Source: GCA-1730015 sp964550655 (lineage in GTDB: Bacteria > Pseudomonadota > Gammaproteobacteria > Granulosicoccales > Granulosicoccaceae). From it: a stretch of DNA of 64,000 nt. The stretch's first letter is position 1. Every line of letters begins with the position of its first letter. The translations under genes were made by a program, and so were the position numbers. This document shows, in pieces, positions 55,331 through 64,000 of this stretch. Where the stretch lies: positions 1 through 64,000 of the forward strand of contig CAZKAQ010000006.1 of assembly GCA_964550655.1 (NCBI GenBank), in the 5' to 3' direction. The notes under the pieces were generated by a model. The model worked only from the letters and a program-made list of their open reading frames with translations. It ran no database searches and was not told the origin of the DNA.

Positions 55331-57231
55331 TGTCTCCGGATACTGTGCGCTATATCGTTGGTGCTTTGGTTATATTTTTGATTCTGGCCTTTATCGGCTC
55401 GATCATCTACGGACGGCGAGTCGTCAGAACGGAAGTTACCGATGCAGTTTTTGGTAACCCGGTTCGTGCGCTCGGTGGCTGGTATTGGGTAGTTACCGGC
55501 GTCTGTAGTATTTTACTTTTGTGGTTCTATTTCTCGTGGGATGCAGCGCGGGCGTTTTTACCAAACGCTGCCAATGAGATGTGTCAGGTCGCAAGAGTTG
55601 ACTCTGAACTCAACGCGGTACGCTCTGCGTTTCCGATGCAGTCCCGGCTGCTGCGTAGTACATCTTTTCTTAGTCGCGAAACAGCGCAAATAGAAAATGC
55701 GAGACGCAAGATTCGCAGAAGTAATCTTGATCCTGCATTACGTGATGAATACCTGCAGGCCGCCGATACGGTAGAGGCGATGTTGCTTTCGCGTGCCTCA
55801 GCGGATTCTCTTTCAGCAGAGAATCGCATTGCAATTACCTCGGTTGCCGAACGCATTGACGCTGTGACTGCAAATCTCGCAGATCCATCGTTCCCCGGAC
55901 CCGCAACCGATGCAGAACGAAAAGCGGCAGCCGAGCAGCCGCGCTGGGGAGAAGGAGTCAAAAAAGAGATTCCCGATATTCCAAACACTGATCGTGGACG
56001 AAAGTTTAGCAAGGTAAGTGAACAGGTTGCACTGATCACCAGCGACTTCATCAAGATTCGCAATCTTGATGACGACTTTAAAGCCGAAGTTAAATCGTTA
56101 AGCGATAAGCTTAAAGCGATGAAAACAACCGGAGACGATGCCGAAGACACTGCCGCATTAAGTAAGTTGCTTGATAAAATTCTAAAGCGTGTTGATGACG
56201 GCAATGTCTTTCCTCCGACCGCACTTGATCCGATAGAAAACGCAATGAAGCGTTTCAATGCAGAACAGGATAAGCAAAAAGGCAGCCTCAAATACATTGA
56301 TGCGCTGGCCATGCCCGGTGGTGATATCAGAGCCGGATCCACCGCATGTACCGAGCAGGGCAGTGGTCGCTGGTTGCCAAAGCCTTCCGATACAATGACA
56401 GCGTTGATCAAGATTTCTCACCCGGAAGTAGGTTTTAAAGCCGTGCCATTACTATGGTATGAGTGGAAACCTGCCAGTGAACTGCTGGCCTTTTTCATCC
56501 CCGACTGGATAGCTGATCTTATCCCCGGTGAGTACCCGAGACACGGTGTTGACGGATTTATAGACACCAACTTAAAAACCAAAGTACTTAATTTTGCTAC
56601 CGGCAACTATCCGTCATTTTCTATCCCTGTACCCATTGGTCATTTATGGGACTCTATAAAACGAGTACTTGCCGGGCTTTTTCTGGGTATCCTGCTCGGC
56701 GTGCCACTTGGCTTGTTTATGGGATTATCCCGCTTTGCCAAAGGCTACTTTGATCCATTGATTGAATTGTATCGTCCGGTGCCACCGTTGGCGTGGGCGC
56801 CGTTGATACTGACCATCTTTGGCATTAACGACGACGGCAAAATCTTTCTGCTGTTCATGGTTGCGTTTGCAATAATGGTAATTTCAGCGCGCACCGGTGC
56901 AACAGGTACACAACTATCGAAGATACATGCAGCTCATTCACTGGGCGCATCTAACCGGCAGATTATACGCAGAGTTATTCTGCCTAACTCTCTACCGGAA
57001 ATTCTAACCGGTATACGTATTTCAATTGGGGTGTGTTGGGGTACGCTCGTGGCTGCGGAAATGCTTGCCGGAACCACCGGTATCGGCTTTATAGAAAACG
57101 TTGCACGTAAAGTGTCTGACTACGAGATCATCTGGGTGACAATCATACTACTCGGCTTACTCGGTCTGATGTTTGACCTGATCATGCGCTGGATTATCAA
57201 CAAAACTATACCGTGGCGCGGTAAAGGTTAG
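55330..57231 (+). CDS. TauC/SsuC-like ABC permease with a long N-terminal extension
   Basis: A 633-residue protein, more than twice the usual length of about 260. Residues 440-633 are a standard binding-protein-dependent permease core, with DSIKRVLAGLFLGILLGVPL and the EAA loop AAHSLGASNRQIIRRVILPN. The first 70 residues hold two predicted membrane helices (YIVGALVIFLILAFIGSIIY and WYWVVTGVCSILLLWFYFSW). Between about 75 and 395 lies a soluble, helix-rich, charged region that looks coiled-coil prone and resembles nothing I can name; it probably faces the periplasm. Reading frame and composition are continuous, so the extension seems genuine. Confidence 0.85.
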   Translation: MSPDTVRYIVGALVIFLILAFIGSIIYGRRVVRTEVTDAVFGNPVRALGGWYWVVTGVCSILLLWFYFSWDAARAFLPNAANEMCQVARVDSELNAVRSAFPMQSRLLRSTSFLSRETAQIENARRKIRRSNLDPALRDEYLQAADTVEAMLLSRASADSLSAENRIAITSVAERIDAVTANLADPSFPGPATDAERKAAAEQPRWGEGVKKEIPDIPNTDRGRKFSKVSEQVALITSDFIKIRNLDDDFKAEVKSLSDKLKAMKTTGDDAEDTAALSKLLDKILKRVDDGNVFPPTALDPIENAMKRFNAEQDKQKGSLKYIDALAMPGGDIRAGSTACTEQGSGRWLPKPSDTMTALIKISHPEVGFKAVPLLWYEWKPASELLAFFIPDWIADLIPGEYPRHGVDGFIDTNLKTKVLNFATGNYPSFSIPVPIGHLWDSIKRVLAGLFLGILLGVPLGLFMGLSRFAKGYFDPLIELYRPVPPLAWAPLILTIFGINDDGKIFLLFMVAFAIMVISARTGATGTQLSKIHAAHSLGASNRQIIRRVILPNSLPEILTGIRISIGVCWGTLVAAEMLAGTTGIGFIENVARKVSDYEIIWVTIILLGLLGLMFDLIMRWIINKTIPWRGKG

Positions 57232-57245
57232 GACGCTTGCGAAGA

Positions 57246-57271
57246 TGCCCTGTGGCTTATGCCACGGGGCA
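57246..57271. terminator. Hairpin between convergent genes
   Basis: TGCCCTGTGGC and GCCACGGGGCA form an 11-bp stem (one G-T pair) with loop TTAT, 14 bp after the permease stop. There is no long T-run, so it is a likely weak or Rho-assisted bidirectional terminator. Confidence 0.55.
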
Positions 57272-57290
57272 ATCTCCAATAACTGACAGG

Positions 57291-57833
57291 CTAAATACTG
57301 CTACCCAGTTTTTTTACAAGCTGCTTGACGCTTTTGGTTGCTCCAACATTGTGGGGCGATATATCCAGAACGCGTTCGAATGCATGCAAGGCTTTATCTG
57401 TTTCGCCGAGCTTCAACATGATCATACCAATGCCTGAGATTGCACCGAAGTGACGTGGCTCCAGAGTCAGGGCTTGTTCGATATCGAGTAACGACTGATT
57501 ATAGTTGCCCAGCAGGTAGTGGATGGTGGCGCGTCGATTCCAGGCTTCTGCAAAATCTGATTCTTCTTTAACCAACCCGTCAAGCAGCGCCAGTGCAACT
57601 GTGTAGCGACCTGCACCCATTGCCTGGATAGCATTGGTCATTGATTTTCCGCCGTCGTCCTGCGCACGCTTGTACCAGGTTTTCCAGATTTCTGCTTCAA
57701 TCAACGCTGCTTGTTTCTGCGACTCAGCTTGTTGCAGTTTGCCGAATAGTTCAGGTAGTTCTTCTGAGTTCTGATCTGCGATAGCTGGCTGGTAAGCAAC
57801 TAAAGCGACTGCCAGCAAAATTTTTTTTATCAT
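57291..57833 (-). CDS. Small exported TPR protein
   Basis: A 180-residue protein. The signal peptide IKKILLAVALVAYQPAIA is followed by a helical region and about three TPR units (GRYTVALALLDGLVKEESDF, NQSLLDIEQALTLEPRHFGA, DKALHAFERVLDISPHNVGA). The ATG at 57833 has an ideal GGGGAG site; a GTG at 57854 is the longer alternative. Probably a periplasmic protein-interaction module; partner unknown. Confidence 0.82.
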   Translation of the reverse strand: MIKKILLAVALVAYQPAIADQNSEELPELFGKLQQAESQKQAALIEAEIWKTWYKRAQDDGGKSMTNAIQAMGAGRYTVALALLDGLVKEESDFAEAWNRRATIHYLLGNYNQSLLDIEQALTLEPRHFGAISGIGMIMLKLGETDKALHAFERVLDISPHNVGATKSVKQLVKKLGSSI

Positions 57834-58092
57834 GTGACTCTCCCCGAAATACACCAGTTTCTTGCCGGCAGAAAACTGCCAGAATCCGGTGCTTTGATGC
57901 CGCCTGAATTTTGTTTGAAACGCAAATACTGAAAGCGGTGTGGCGGCTGGCTTTTAGTATGTCTTCTATCTGTGGCGGCTGATCTGCCAGAGAATTTATG
58001 AAACAGTTAACATATTTGACCGTGTAAAACTAATTATTTATCGGTATGACGTCAGTCTGCGTCTCCTGCAGGCAGTGAAATCACCGTAAGTG

Positions 58093-59043
58093 TCAGTTTT
58101 GGGTGTTCTTGTGCAGTTCTATTAGTTGTTGTGCTGCTTTTACGGGGGTCAGGGTGTTGTCGATCACTTGTGCACGAATGGATTCCCGTAACTTTGCTAC
58201 AGCCAGGTTGCTATGAAAATCGTTCATCAATTGTTGTTCGACCGTGCTTTCCAGCCAGTCGATAAGCTGTTCTTGTCTTTTGGCAGAAAACTGCCCGTTG
58301 GTGTTCTGAATTTCATGGTGCTTTGTGATTTCCTGCCACACCTCACGTAGTCCGTGGTTCAGTAGTGCGCTGCAGGTAAGCACCTGCGGTTGCCAATGGG
58401 CAGTCTCCGGGGTCAGCAATCTTATTGCGTGGGTGTAGTCGTTGCGTGCTGCGGTTGCCTGTGGTTCGTTGCTGCCATCTGCTTTGTTGATCACCAGCAG
58501 ATCGGCAACTTCCATAACGCCGCGTTTGATGCCTTGTAAATCATCACCTGCACCGGGCAGCATCAGTACCAGAAAAAAATCCACCATAGATGAAACAACG
58601 GTTTCAGACTGACCAACACCAACTGTTTCTACCAGAATAGTATCGAAGCCTGCAGCTTCACAGATCAGAATCGATTCTCTGGTAAGTCGGTTGACACCAC
58701 CGAGTACACCGGACGTAGGTGAAGGACGAATAAAAGCAGACGGGTTAACGCTGAGGTTATTCATACGGGTTTTATCACCCAGTATACTGCCGCCGGTGCG
58801 TTCACTGCTTGGGTCAACAGCGAGTACCGCAACCGTTCTTCCGTCTTCGATCAGGTTGAGGCCAAAGCTTTCTATAAAAGTACTTTTACCCACCCCGGGT
58901 ACACCGGAAATACCAACCCGAATTGACTTACCGGTATGTGGTAATAATAGTTCAAGCAGTTTCTGTGCTTTGTCCTGATGATCCGGTCGGGTGGATTCAA
59001 TTAAAGTAATCGCACGACCCAGGGCTGCACGATCGCAGGCCAA
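58093..59043 (-). CDS. meaB: Methylmalonyl-CoA mutase-associated GTPase MeaB
   Basis: A 316-residue G3E-family GTPase that protects methylmalonyl-CoA mutase and gates its cobalamin loading. The P-loop is GISGVPGVGKSTFIE, VDPSSERTGGSILGDKTRMN and the metal-site GFDTILVETVGVGQSE are family marks, and the G4 base motif is VINKADG. It lies downstream of both mutase subunit genes on the same strand, separated by a repeat-rich 377-bp spacer. Confidence 0.95.
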   Translation of the reverse strand: MACDRAALGRAITLIESTRPDHQDKAQKLLELLLPHTGKSIRVGISGVPGVGKSTFIESFGLNLIEDGRTVAVLAVDPSSERTGGSILGDKTRMNNLSVNPSAFIRPSPTSGVLGGVNRLTRESILICEAAGFDTILVETVGVGQSETVVSSMVDFFLVLMLPGAGDDLQGIKRGVMEVADLLVINKADGSNEPQATAARNDYTHAIRLLTPETAHWQPQVLTCSALLNHGLREVWQEITKHHEIQNTNGQFSAKRQEQLIDWLESTVEQQLMNDFHSNLAVAKLRESIRAQVIDNTLTPVKAAQQLIELHKNTQN

Positions 59044-59186
59044 AACCTGCTCAGCGAGTTTAACAGGATTGATTTTTTGGGTTTTACTTGAAATGAGTCA
59101 GGCTCCCTGCATATATATTGGAGCGGTAGAAGCATAGAGGCTTGCACTACAGAGGACGGCACTTTTGTGCAGTGTTTGTAGTTTTT

Positions 59187-59371
59187 GTAGGGTGGATAAG
59201 CCAGGGCGCATCCACCAAACGATGGTGGCGGTTAATTGGTGGATGCGCAAGCTTATCCACCCTACGCATGACCGTGGGGCGTCTTGAGCGTTTTTGCAGG
59301 GTGGATAAGCGTAAGCGCATCCACCAGACGATAGAGGTGATTGGAGGATGCGCTGGTTTATCCAACCTACG
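59187..59371. repeat. Two copies of a palindromic extragenic repeat
   Basis: This fills the 377-bp gap between meaB and mutB. Unit 1 starts GTAGGGTGGATAAGC (59187-59201) and ends with its exact complement GCTTATCCACCCTAC (59251-59265). Inside it, GCGCATCCACCAA (59206-59218) pairs with TTGGTGGATGCGC (59236-59248). Unit 2 (59297-59371) is a diverged copy with the same plan, about 110 bp further on, preceded by a similar GTTTTTG. The GGTGGAT...ATCCACC class of repeat is common between genes in many proteobacteria. The copies can form long hairpins in RNA. Short open frames here have no coding signs. Confidence 0.85.
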
Positions 59372-59420
59372 TGGAACAGTGATGCGTCTTTTGCCATGAA
59401 TTCTTTTTCAAACGGTTTTA

Positions 59421-61568
59421 TCAATCGATATCTTCCTGATCGTCGATAAGTTTTTTCAGCAAAAGTTCTGCAGCCTCACTGATGACTGTGCCTGGTGGAA
59501 AAATTGCTGCCGCCCCCGCATTATATAAAGCATCGTAGTCGTCGGGCGGGATAACTCCACCTATGGCAACAAGAATATCCGCTCTTCCAAGTTCGCTTAG
59601 TGCTGTACGCAGGTCAGGCAATAAGGTGAGATGGCCTGCCGCAAGGGAACTCGCACCGATAATATGCACGTCATTCTCTATTGCCTGCTTGGCGACCTCT
59701 TCAGGTGTTTGAAACAACGGACCGATATCAACGTCAAAGCCAAGATCTGCAAAAGCACTGGCTATAACTTTTTGGCCACGGTCGTGGCCATCCTGTCCCA
59801 TCTTTGCTACCAGTATTCTTGGGCGACGGCCTTCCTGCAGGGTGAATTTTTCCATCAGTCTGTCTAGTTCTTTCAGGACGATACCTCCCTTTTTGAGTTC
59901 GTTGGTATACACACCACGAATGGCGCTGACGGTTGCTGTATGTCTGCCGAATGCCGCTTCCATCGCATCGGACATTTCGCCAACGGTTGCTCTGGCGCGC
60001 GCTGCATCAATACAATGTGCAAGCAGATTGCCGCTACCGGACTTCGCTGCCTGTTCGAGAGTAAGCAGTGCTTTTCGGGTTGTCTCGCTATCGCGTTGTT
60101 CGCGGAGTTGCTTGAGTTGTTCGAGTTGTTGTGTGCGTACTGAACGGTTATCGACTTTTAAAACGTCTATGTTTTCTTCTTCGAAGTCAGTGTACTTGTT
60201 AACGCCGACCACGGTTTGTATTCCGGAGTCTATTCGTGCCTGGGTTCTTGCCGCTGCCTCTTCAATACGGGATTTAGGTATGCCCGCTTCTATGGCTTTG
60301 GCCATGCCGCCGGCCTGTTCAATCTCGTTTATGTGATGCCACGCTCTGTCGGCGAGCTGTTGTGTCAGGCTTTCGATGAAGTAACTGCCGCCCCAGGGAT
60401 CAATGCTGTTGCAAGTGCCGGCTTCATTTTGCAGAAACAACTGTGTGTTGCGTGCAATGTGTGCAGAAAAATCGGTTGGTAGTGCCAGTGCTTCGTCAAG
60501 TGCGTTGGTATGTAGCGACTGTGTGTGTCCATGGGTCGCTGCCATGGCTTCAATGTTGGTTCTGACTACATTGTTGTATACATCCTGTGCTGTCAGACTC
60601 CAGCCGGAGGTTTGACAATGCGTGCGCAGACAGAGTGATTTTGGATTTTTCGGATTAAACGGTGCCACCAGATGAGACCATAGCAGTCTGGCGGCGCGCA
60701 ACTTTGCAATCTCCATGTAGTAGTTCATGCCGATCGCAAAAAAGAATGACAGCCTGGGAGCAAAGTTGTCTACTTCCATGCCGGCGTCTACACCGGTGCG
60801 CAAATACTCAAGGCCGTCGGCGAGTGTATAGGCGAGTTCAAGATCTGCCGTGGCACCTGCTTCCTGCATGTGATAACCAGAGATACTAATGCTGTTGAAC
60901 TTTGGCATCTCGGCGGAGGTGTAGGCAAAGATATCTGAAATGATTTTCAGTGATGCAGCCGGCGGGTAAATGTAGGTATTGCGCACCATAAATTCTTTTA
61001 GAATATCGTTTTGTATGGTGCCTGTGAGTTGTTCTGGTTTGACGCCTTGTTCTTCTGCGGCAATAACATACAAAGCAAGCACCGGAAGTACAGCGCCGTT
61101 CATTGTCATAGACACGCTCATCTGATCAAGTGGTATGCCGTCGAACAGAGTTTGCATGTCTATAATCGAATCAATGGCTACACCGGCCATGCCGACATCA
61201 CTCTTGACTCTGGGGTGATCGGAGTCGTAGCCACGGTGTGTGGCAAGATCAAAGGCGATAGAAAGTCCTTTCTGACCCGCTGCAAGATTGCGGCGATAAA
61301 AGGCATTACTTTCGCTGGCAGTAGAAAAGCCTGCGTATTGTCTTATGGTCCATGGTCTGTTGGTGTACATGGTCGTGTATGGGCCGCGAACAAATGGTGG
61401 CAGGCCGGGGTACGTATCGGTAAATGCAGCTTGCTTGCTGTCACTGAAAGTGTAGTGTGAAGAGGTTTCTATTTGCTCCGGTGTGTCCTGCACGCTAACC
61501 GATTCGGGTTCTGCGCAACCTGCAATGCCTGCAAGTTTGACTTTGCTGAAATCGGGAATGTTTATCAT
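59421..61568 (-). CDS. scpA: Methylmalonyl-CoA mutase large subunit
   Basis: A 715-residue adenosylcobalamin enzyme interconverting methylmalonyl-CoA and succinyl-CoA, used in propionate, odd-chain and branched-chain catabolism. The TIM-barrel N-terminal part has RPWTIRQYAGFSTASESNAF and GLSIAFDLATHRGYDSDHPR. The C-terminal cobalamin domain has the DxHxxG motif in KMGQDGHDRGQKVIASAFAD, with a later GASSLAAGH and a GG motif in AIGGVIPPDD. It overlaps the small subunit gene by 4 bp, so the two are coupled and form a heterodimer. Confidence 0.97.
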   Translation of the reverse strand: MINIPDFSKVKLAGIAGCAEPESVSVQDTPEQIETSSHYTFSDSKQAAFTDTYPGLPPFVRGPYTTMYTNRPWTIRQYAGFSTASESNAFYRRNLAAGQKGLSIAFDLATHRGYDSDHPRVKSDVGMAGVAIDSIIDMQTLFDGIPLDQMSVSMTMNGAVLPVLALYVIAAEEQGVKPEQLTGTIQNDILKEFMVRNTYIYPPAASLKIISDIFAYTSAEMPKFNSISISGYHMQEAGATADLELAYTLADGLEYLRTGVDAGMEVDNFAPRLSFFFAIGMNYYMEIAKLRAARLLWSHLVAPFNPKNPKSLCLRTHCQTSGWSLTAQDVYNNVVRTNIEAMAATHGHTQSLHTNALDEALALPTDFSAHIARNTQLFLQNEAGTCNSIDPWGGSYFIESLTQQLADRAWHHINEIEQAGGMAKAIEAGIPKSRIEEAAARTQARIDSGIQTVVGVNKYTDFEEENIDVLKVDNRSVRTQQLEQLKQLREQRDSETTRKALLTLEQAAKSGSGNLLAHCIDAARARATVGEMSDAMEAAFGRHTATVSAIRGVYTNELKKGGIVLKELDRLMEKFTLQEGRRPRILVAKMGQDGHDRGQKVIASAFADLGFDVDIGPLFQTPEEVAKQAIENDVHIIGASSLAAGHLTLLPDLRTALSELGRADILVAIGGVIPPDDYDALYNAGAAAIFPPGTVISEAAELLLKKLIDDQEDID

Positions 61569-63490
61569 GCCGCTACCCCGATTATGGTAAGTGCTTTTTC
61601 AAGTACGGTAAGTTTATCGCAGCGCAAGTGGATCTGTTCACTGATACTGCCTTTTAAAGCAGATATGGCTTTCGGGTTGTTGCCTGCGATCCATAGCTTA
61701 TCCGGCCTGTTAAGTCCGGCTATTGCGGCTGCTTCCTCAATGTACAGTTTGTCTGATGAGCAAACGACAGCAAGGGTGTCGGGTTGCGAGCTCTGAGCCA
61801 ACACATCAGTGAGCTCTGCAACGCTTACCTTAATGCCGGCCACTGCAAAGAAATTTTTGCAGAAGCTCACTCTTGCTGCATAGTCTTTTCGGCTGCCAAT
61901 GGTAAGCAGCGTTACATTGAGTGCGGTGCTGTTGCTCTGCCGGTGTTTTTCGACTCTTAAGCGAAGTGCTTCAAAACGCTCTGCATCTCTGAATTTTTTC
62001 AGTGGTTCTGAAGCAATCGGAGCGTTGTCATGGCTGTTATGTGAAAGCGTACTTTGGCCTTCAGACAAAGCGTTTATTAACGCCGGCACAGATACTGATG
62101 AAATAGTTGTGTTTTTGTCGGCTGAATCTGTAGTTGTACTTTTGGACTCGCGGGCCTGAACCGGTGTTTCCAGCAGATTGGAAAAATCCGTAACTCCGAT
62201 CATGGTTGATTCGCCATTGCTAAGTGCTGCCTGACGTTTATGGCATGACTGACCAATTTGTTCTGCAATGAGTCCGCTGGTTAAAGTCTGCTGCATACCG
62301 CCTGCAGACTCGATACCCTGAAACAAATCCCACGCCGATTGACAGAGTTCGTTGGTCAGTGCTTCAACATAGCCTGAACCGCGAGTCGGATCATCTACGT
62401 TAAGTAAGCCTGATTCTTCAAGCAATATATGTTGCGTGTTGCGTGCGAGGCGCTGTGCTTTGTCGGAGTTGTCGGTCAGGTAATCATGTGCGGTGCAGAT
62501 AAATCCGTTGGCACCTGCGCACATCGCTGCAGCTGTTTGTGTACTTGTGCGTAGCAGGTTGACTGATGAATCCAATGTGGTTAGTGATCTGTGTCCGCTG
62601 ACTGCATCGATCAGGGTAGTGGTTTGTTTTGCGCCACAGTTCTGTTGTACCTGTCTGAGTAGCTCGCGCATAGCACGCAGTTTGGCAATGTTGAGAAAAA
62701 AATCGCTGTCGAGTGCAACGCGGTATCGTATCTGTTGGCATGCGGTGTCGACGTCAAGACTGCTTAACGCGCGCAGATACTCAACAGTAGTTGACAACGT
62801 GTAGGCAATTTCCTGAGCTTCGCTGCAACCTGCATTGTGGTACACGCCACCGTCGACGCACAAGCTGGTGGCATTGGGAAACTGGTTGGCACAGTATGAT
62901 GCGTATTGTGTCAGTGTTATCAATGCACTTTTGGCGCATTGGCCTGTTTCGGCCTGCGTTTTCAACGGATCAATGTTCAGGGCGCAGCGTACATTTTCGG
63001 GTGCAATCTTTTGTCGGTAGTAATAAGCCAGTAATAAAGCACCGGTTAACTGATTTTCTGAACCCGGTGTCAGTGCTAGTTGGATCATTTCGGCGTGCAC
63101 GCCACTGAGTAGTTGTTCGAGCGCATCTGCATTGTGGCAGGCAATGGCAGGCTGAATAGTTGTTGATTCATCTGCTGATGTATTCAGTGTGAGTTCAACA
63201 GAGGTGAGCCCGTCTGCTAAATCTGACAGTATCTGTTTGTTAACCTCTTCAGGCTGGCCCTGGTTGTAGCACTGTTGTATTGACCAGGGTTCTGCGTTGC
63301 GACCTAAAAACGGTGCGTTCGGCAACTGCTGATAGATCGGCTGGATACTAATGTCATCTAAGGTTTTGCTGACAAGTGTGTTGTTGAAGTCTGCACCTGC
63401 CAGCAGTTTGTCCACGCTGTGGAGCCAGTCAGCGTGGCTGTGAGTTTTGAAGCTTGTATTCTGTTGCCAGCTATTGGATTTATCAGTCAT
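61565..63490 (-). CDS. mutA: Methylmalonyl-CoA mutase small subunit
   Basis: A 641-residue partner of the large subunit. PWSIQQCYNQGQPEEVNKQI matches the mutase barrel start, and GSGYVEALTNELCQSAWDLF corresponds to the large-subunit segment GSYFIESLTQQLADRAW. The C-terminal Rossmann-like region (about 530-641) lacks the cobalamin-binding DxHxxG motif, as expected for the non-catalytic subunit. First gene of the mutA-scpA-meaB set. Confidence 0.94.
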   Translation of the reverse strand: MTDKSNSWQQNTSFKTHSHADWLHSVDKLLAGADFNNTLVSKTLDDISIQPIYQQLPNAPFLGRNAEPWSIQQCYNQGQPEEVNKQILSDLADGLTSVELTLNTSADESTTIQPAIACHNADALEQLLSGVHAEMIQLALTPGSENQLTGALLLAYYYRQKIAPENVRCALNIDPLKTQAETGQCAKSALITLTQYASYCANQFPNATSLCVDGGVYHNAGCSEAQEIAYTLSTTVEYLRALSSLDVDTACQQIRYRVALDSDFFLNIAKLRAMRELLRQVQQNCGAKQTTTLIDAVSGHRSLTTLDSSVNLLRTSTQTAAAMCAGANGFICTAHDYLTDNSDKAQRLARNTQHILLEESGLLNVDDPTRGSGYVEALTNELCQSAWDLFQGIESAGGMQQTLTSGLIAEQIGQSCHKRQAALSNGESTMIGVTDFSNLLETPVQARESKSTTTDSADKNTTISSVSVPALINALSEGQSTLSHNSHDNAPIASEPLKKFRDAERFEALRLRVEKHRQSNSTALNVTLLTIGSRKDYAARVSFCKNFFAVAGIKVSVAELTDVLAQSSQPDTLAVVCSSDKLYIEEAAAIAGLNRPDKLWIAGNNPKAISALKGSISEQIHLRCDKLTVLEKALTIIGVAA

Positions 63491-63517
63491 ACGCGCATTA
63501 TAGCGTTGCTTTGATTG

Positions 63518-64000
63518 TCAGGGTTTGTTTTGATCGTCCGGGCGTATGTTCTGTCCAAGAAATTCATCGGAGTTTTCGTCAAAATAGATCATCTGATCGA
63601 GCAGAGATTCTGCATCCGAGCTGCGCAGCAGGTTTTTCAGGTGTTGCGCCTTGAGGAATTCTTCTTTCACAGAGTGACTCAGAAACTCAATCAGCGAATC
63701 ATAGTAGTGATCAATGTTTAACAGGCCGGTTGGCTTTCGATGCAGGCTAAGTTGTTGCCATGTTGCGATTTCTATCAGTTCTTCGAGCGTACCGATGCCT
63801 CCCGGAAGCGCGATAAAGCCGTCAGACAGAGAGGCCATTTTTGCTTTGCGCTCGTGCATGTCCTTGGTAATGACAAGTTCCGTCAGGCCGTGATGGCTGA
63901 TTTCAAAATTTTCAAGATGTTTTGGTATAACGCCGGTAACTTTACCACCACGACTCAGTATGGCGTCTGCAATGGCACCCATTAACCCGATGCTCGCCCC
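63518..64000 (-). CDS. LOG family protein (nucleoside 5'-monophosphate phosphoribohydrolase-like), N-terminus outside the window
   Basis: 160 residues are visible and the frame stays open to the window edge (GASIGLMGAIADA reads across a Met at 63982, so that Met is internal). The catalytic region is ERKAKMASLSDGFIALPGGI followed by GTLEELIE, which includes the PGGxGTxxE signature of the LONELY GUY/YgdH-like family that cleaves nucleoside monophosphates to free base and ribose 5-phosphate. About 35-40 N-terminal residues are probably missing. It ends 27 bp before the mutA start on the same strand. Confidence 0.93.
   Translation of the reverse strand, partial: GASIGLMGAIADAILSRGGKVTGVIPKHLENFEISHHGLTELVITKDMHERKAKMASLSDGFIALPGGIGTLEELIEIATWQQLSLHRKPTGLLNIDHYYDSLIEFLSHSVKEEFLKAQHLKNLLRSSDAESLLDQMIYFDENSDEFLGQNIRPDDQNKP

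Noticed and set aside
55584..56411. 275-residue open frame antisense to the permease extension
   Set aside because: Ser/Arg-rich shadow of the plus-strand frame. The plus frame has a continuous helical pattern, coupled start and standard permease end, so it is the real gene.
59187..59371. CRISPR array
   Set aside because: Only two repeats, each a long palindrome of about 75 bp with a diverged partner, and no cas genes; this fits extragenic palindromic repeats.

Overview
The window looks like chromosomal DNA of a free-living, probably marine, gammaproteobacterium outside the Enterobacterales. The evidence is gene order. One block runs miaB, phoH-like (ybeZ), ybeY, corC, lnt. Another has hemA-prfA-prmC facing TPR-lolB-ispE-tRNA-Gln-prs-rplY-pth-ychF, the order I recall from Pseudomonas and relatives. 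PutA lacks a DNA-binding domain and is paired with an Lrp-type regulator, and a cobalamin-dependent methylmalonyl-CoA mutase is present. No rRNA, CRISPR array, phage or intact insertion sequence is visible.

Layout. 0-7 kb: proline catabolism (putA with an Lrp/AsnC gene on each side), a MITE-like element touching the end of one Lrp gene, an MFS transporter and a secreted protein with a Gly-rich C-terminal anchor. 7-16 kb: the activated methyl cycle (metK, ahcY) with a palindromic operator candidate, then tRNA modification, RNA processing, envelope genes and a lone gcvH. 16-31 kb: an SLC13-type permease, ppx/gppA, prmC, prfA and hemA on the minus strand, then the lolB-ychF block with tRNA-Gln(UUG) and tRNA-Met(CAU) on the plus strand. 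31-44 kb: four consecutive large exported proteins. 44-58 kb: a BtpA-like/phosphoribosyltransferase pair, a polyamine-type ABC operon, a DUF2330 protein, and a taurine-type ABC system with an FAD oxidoreductase. 58-64 kb: meaB, both methylmalonyl-CoA mutase subunits and a LOG-family gene cut by the window end.

The most interesting region is 31284-44254. Four coupled genes each encode a Sec signal peptide. At each of the three gene junctions a conserved domain is cut in two. Proteins 1 and 2 end with a DUF11 domain lacking its last strands, and the missing segment (ADYxN...) is found just after the signal peptide of the next protein. Protein 3 ends with an OmpA-like domain lacking its last part, and the missing GES...NRR segment is found just after the signal peptide of protein 4, an outer-membrane beta-barrel. 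An intact DUF11 domain inside protein 3 serves as an internal control for where the pieces belong. I infer a head-to-tail surface fibre: lectin-like tip, prealbumin/DUF11 stalk, CshA-type and OmpA-like shaft, barrel anchor. It would be held together by intermolecular domain complementation analogous to donor-strand exchange. This is a hypothesis read from sequence only.

Other points worth attention: a permease with about 370 extra residues at its N-terminus, two proteins with GlyGly-CTERM-like tails, strong palindromes over the metK and DUF2330 promoters, a 14-bp hairpin after a binding-protein gene, and a duplicated palindromic repeat next to meaB.
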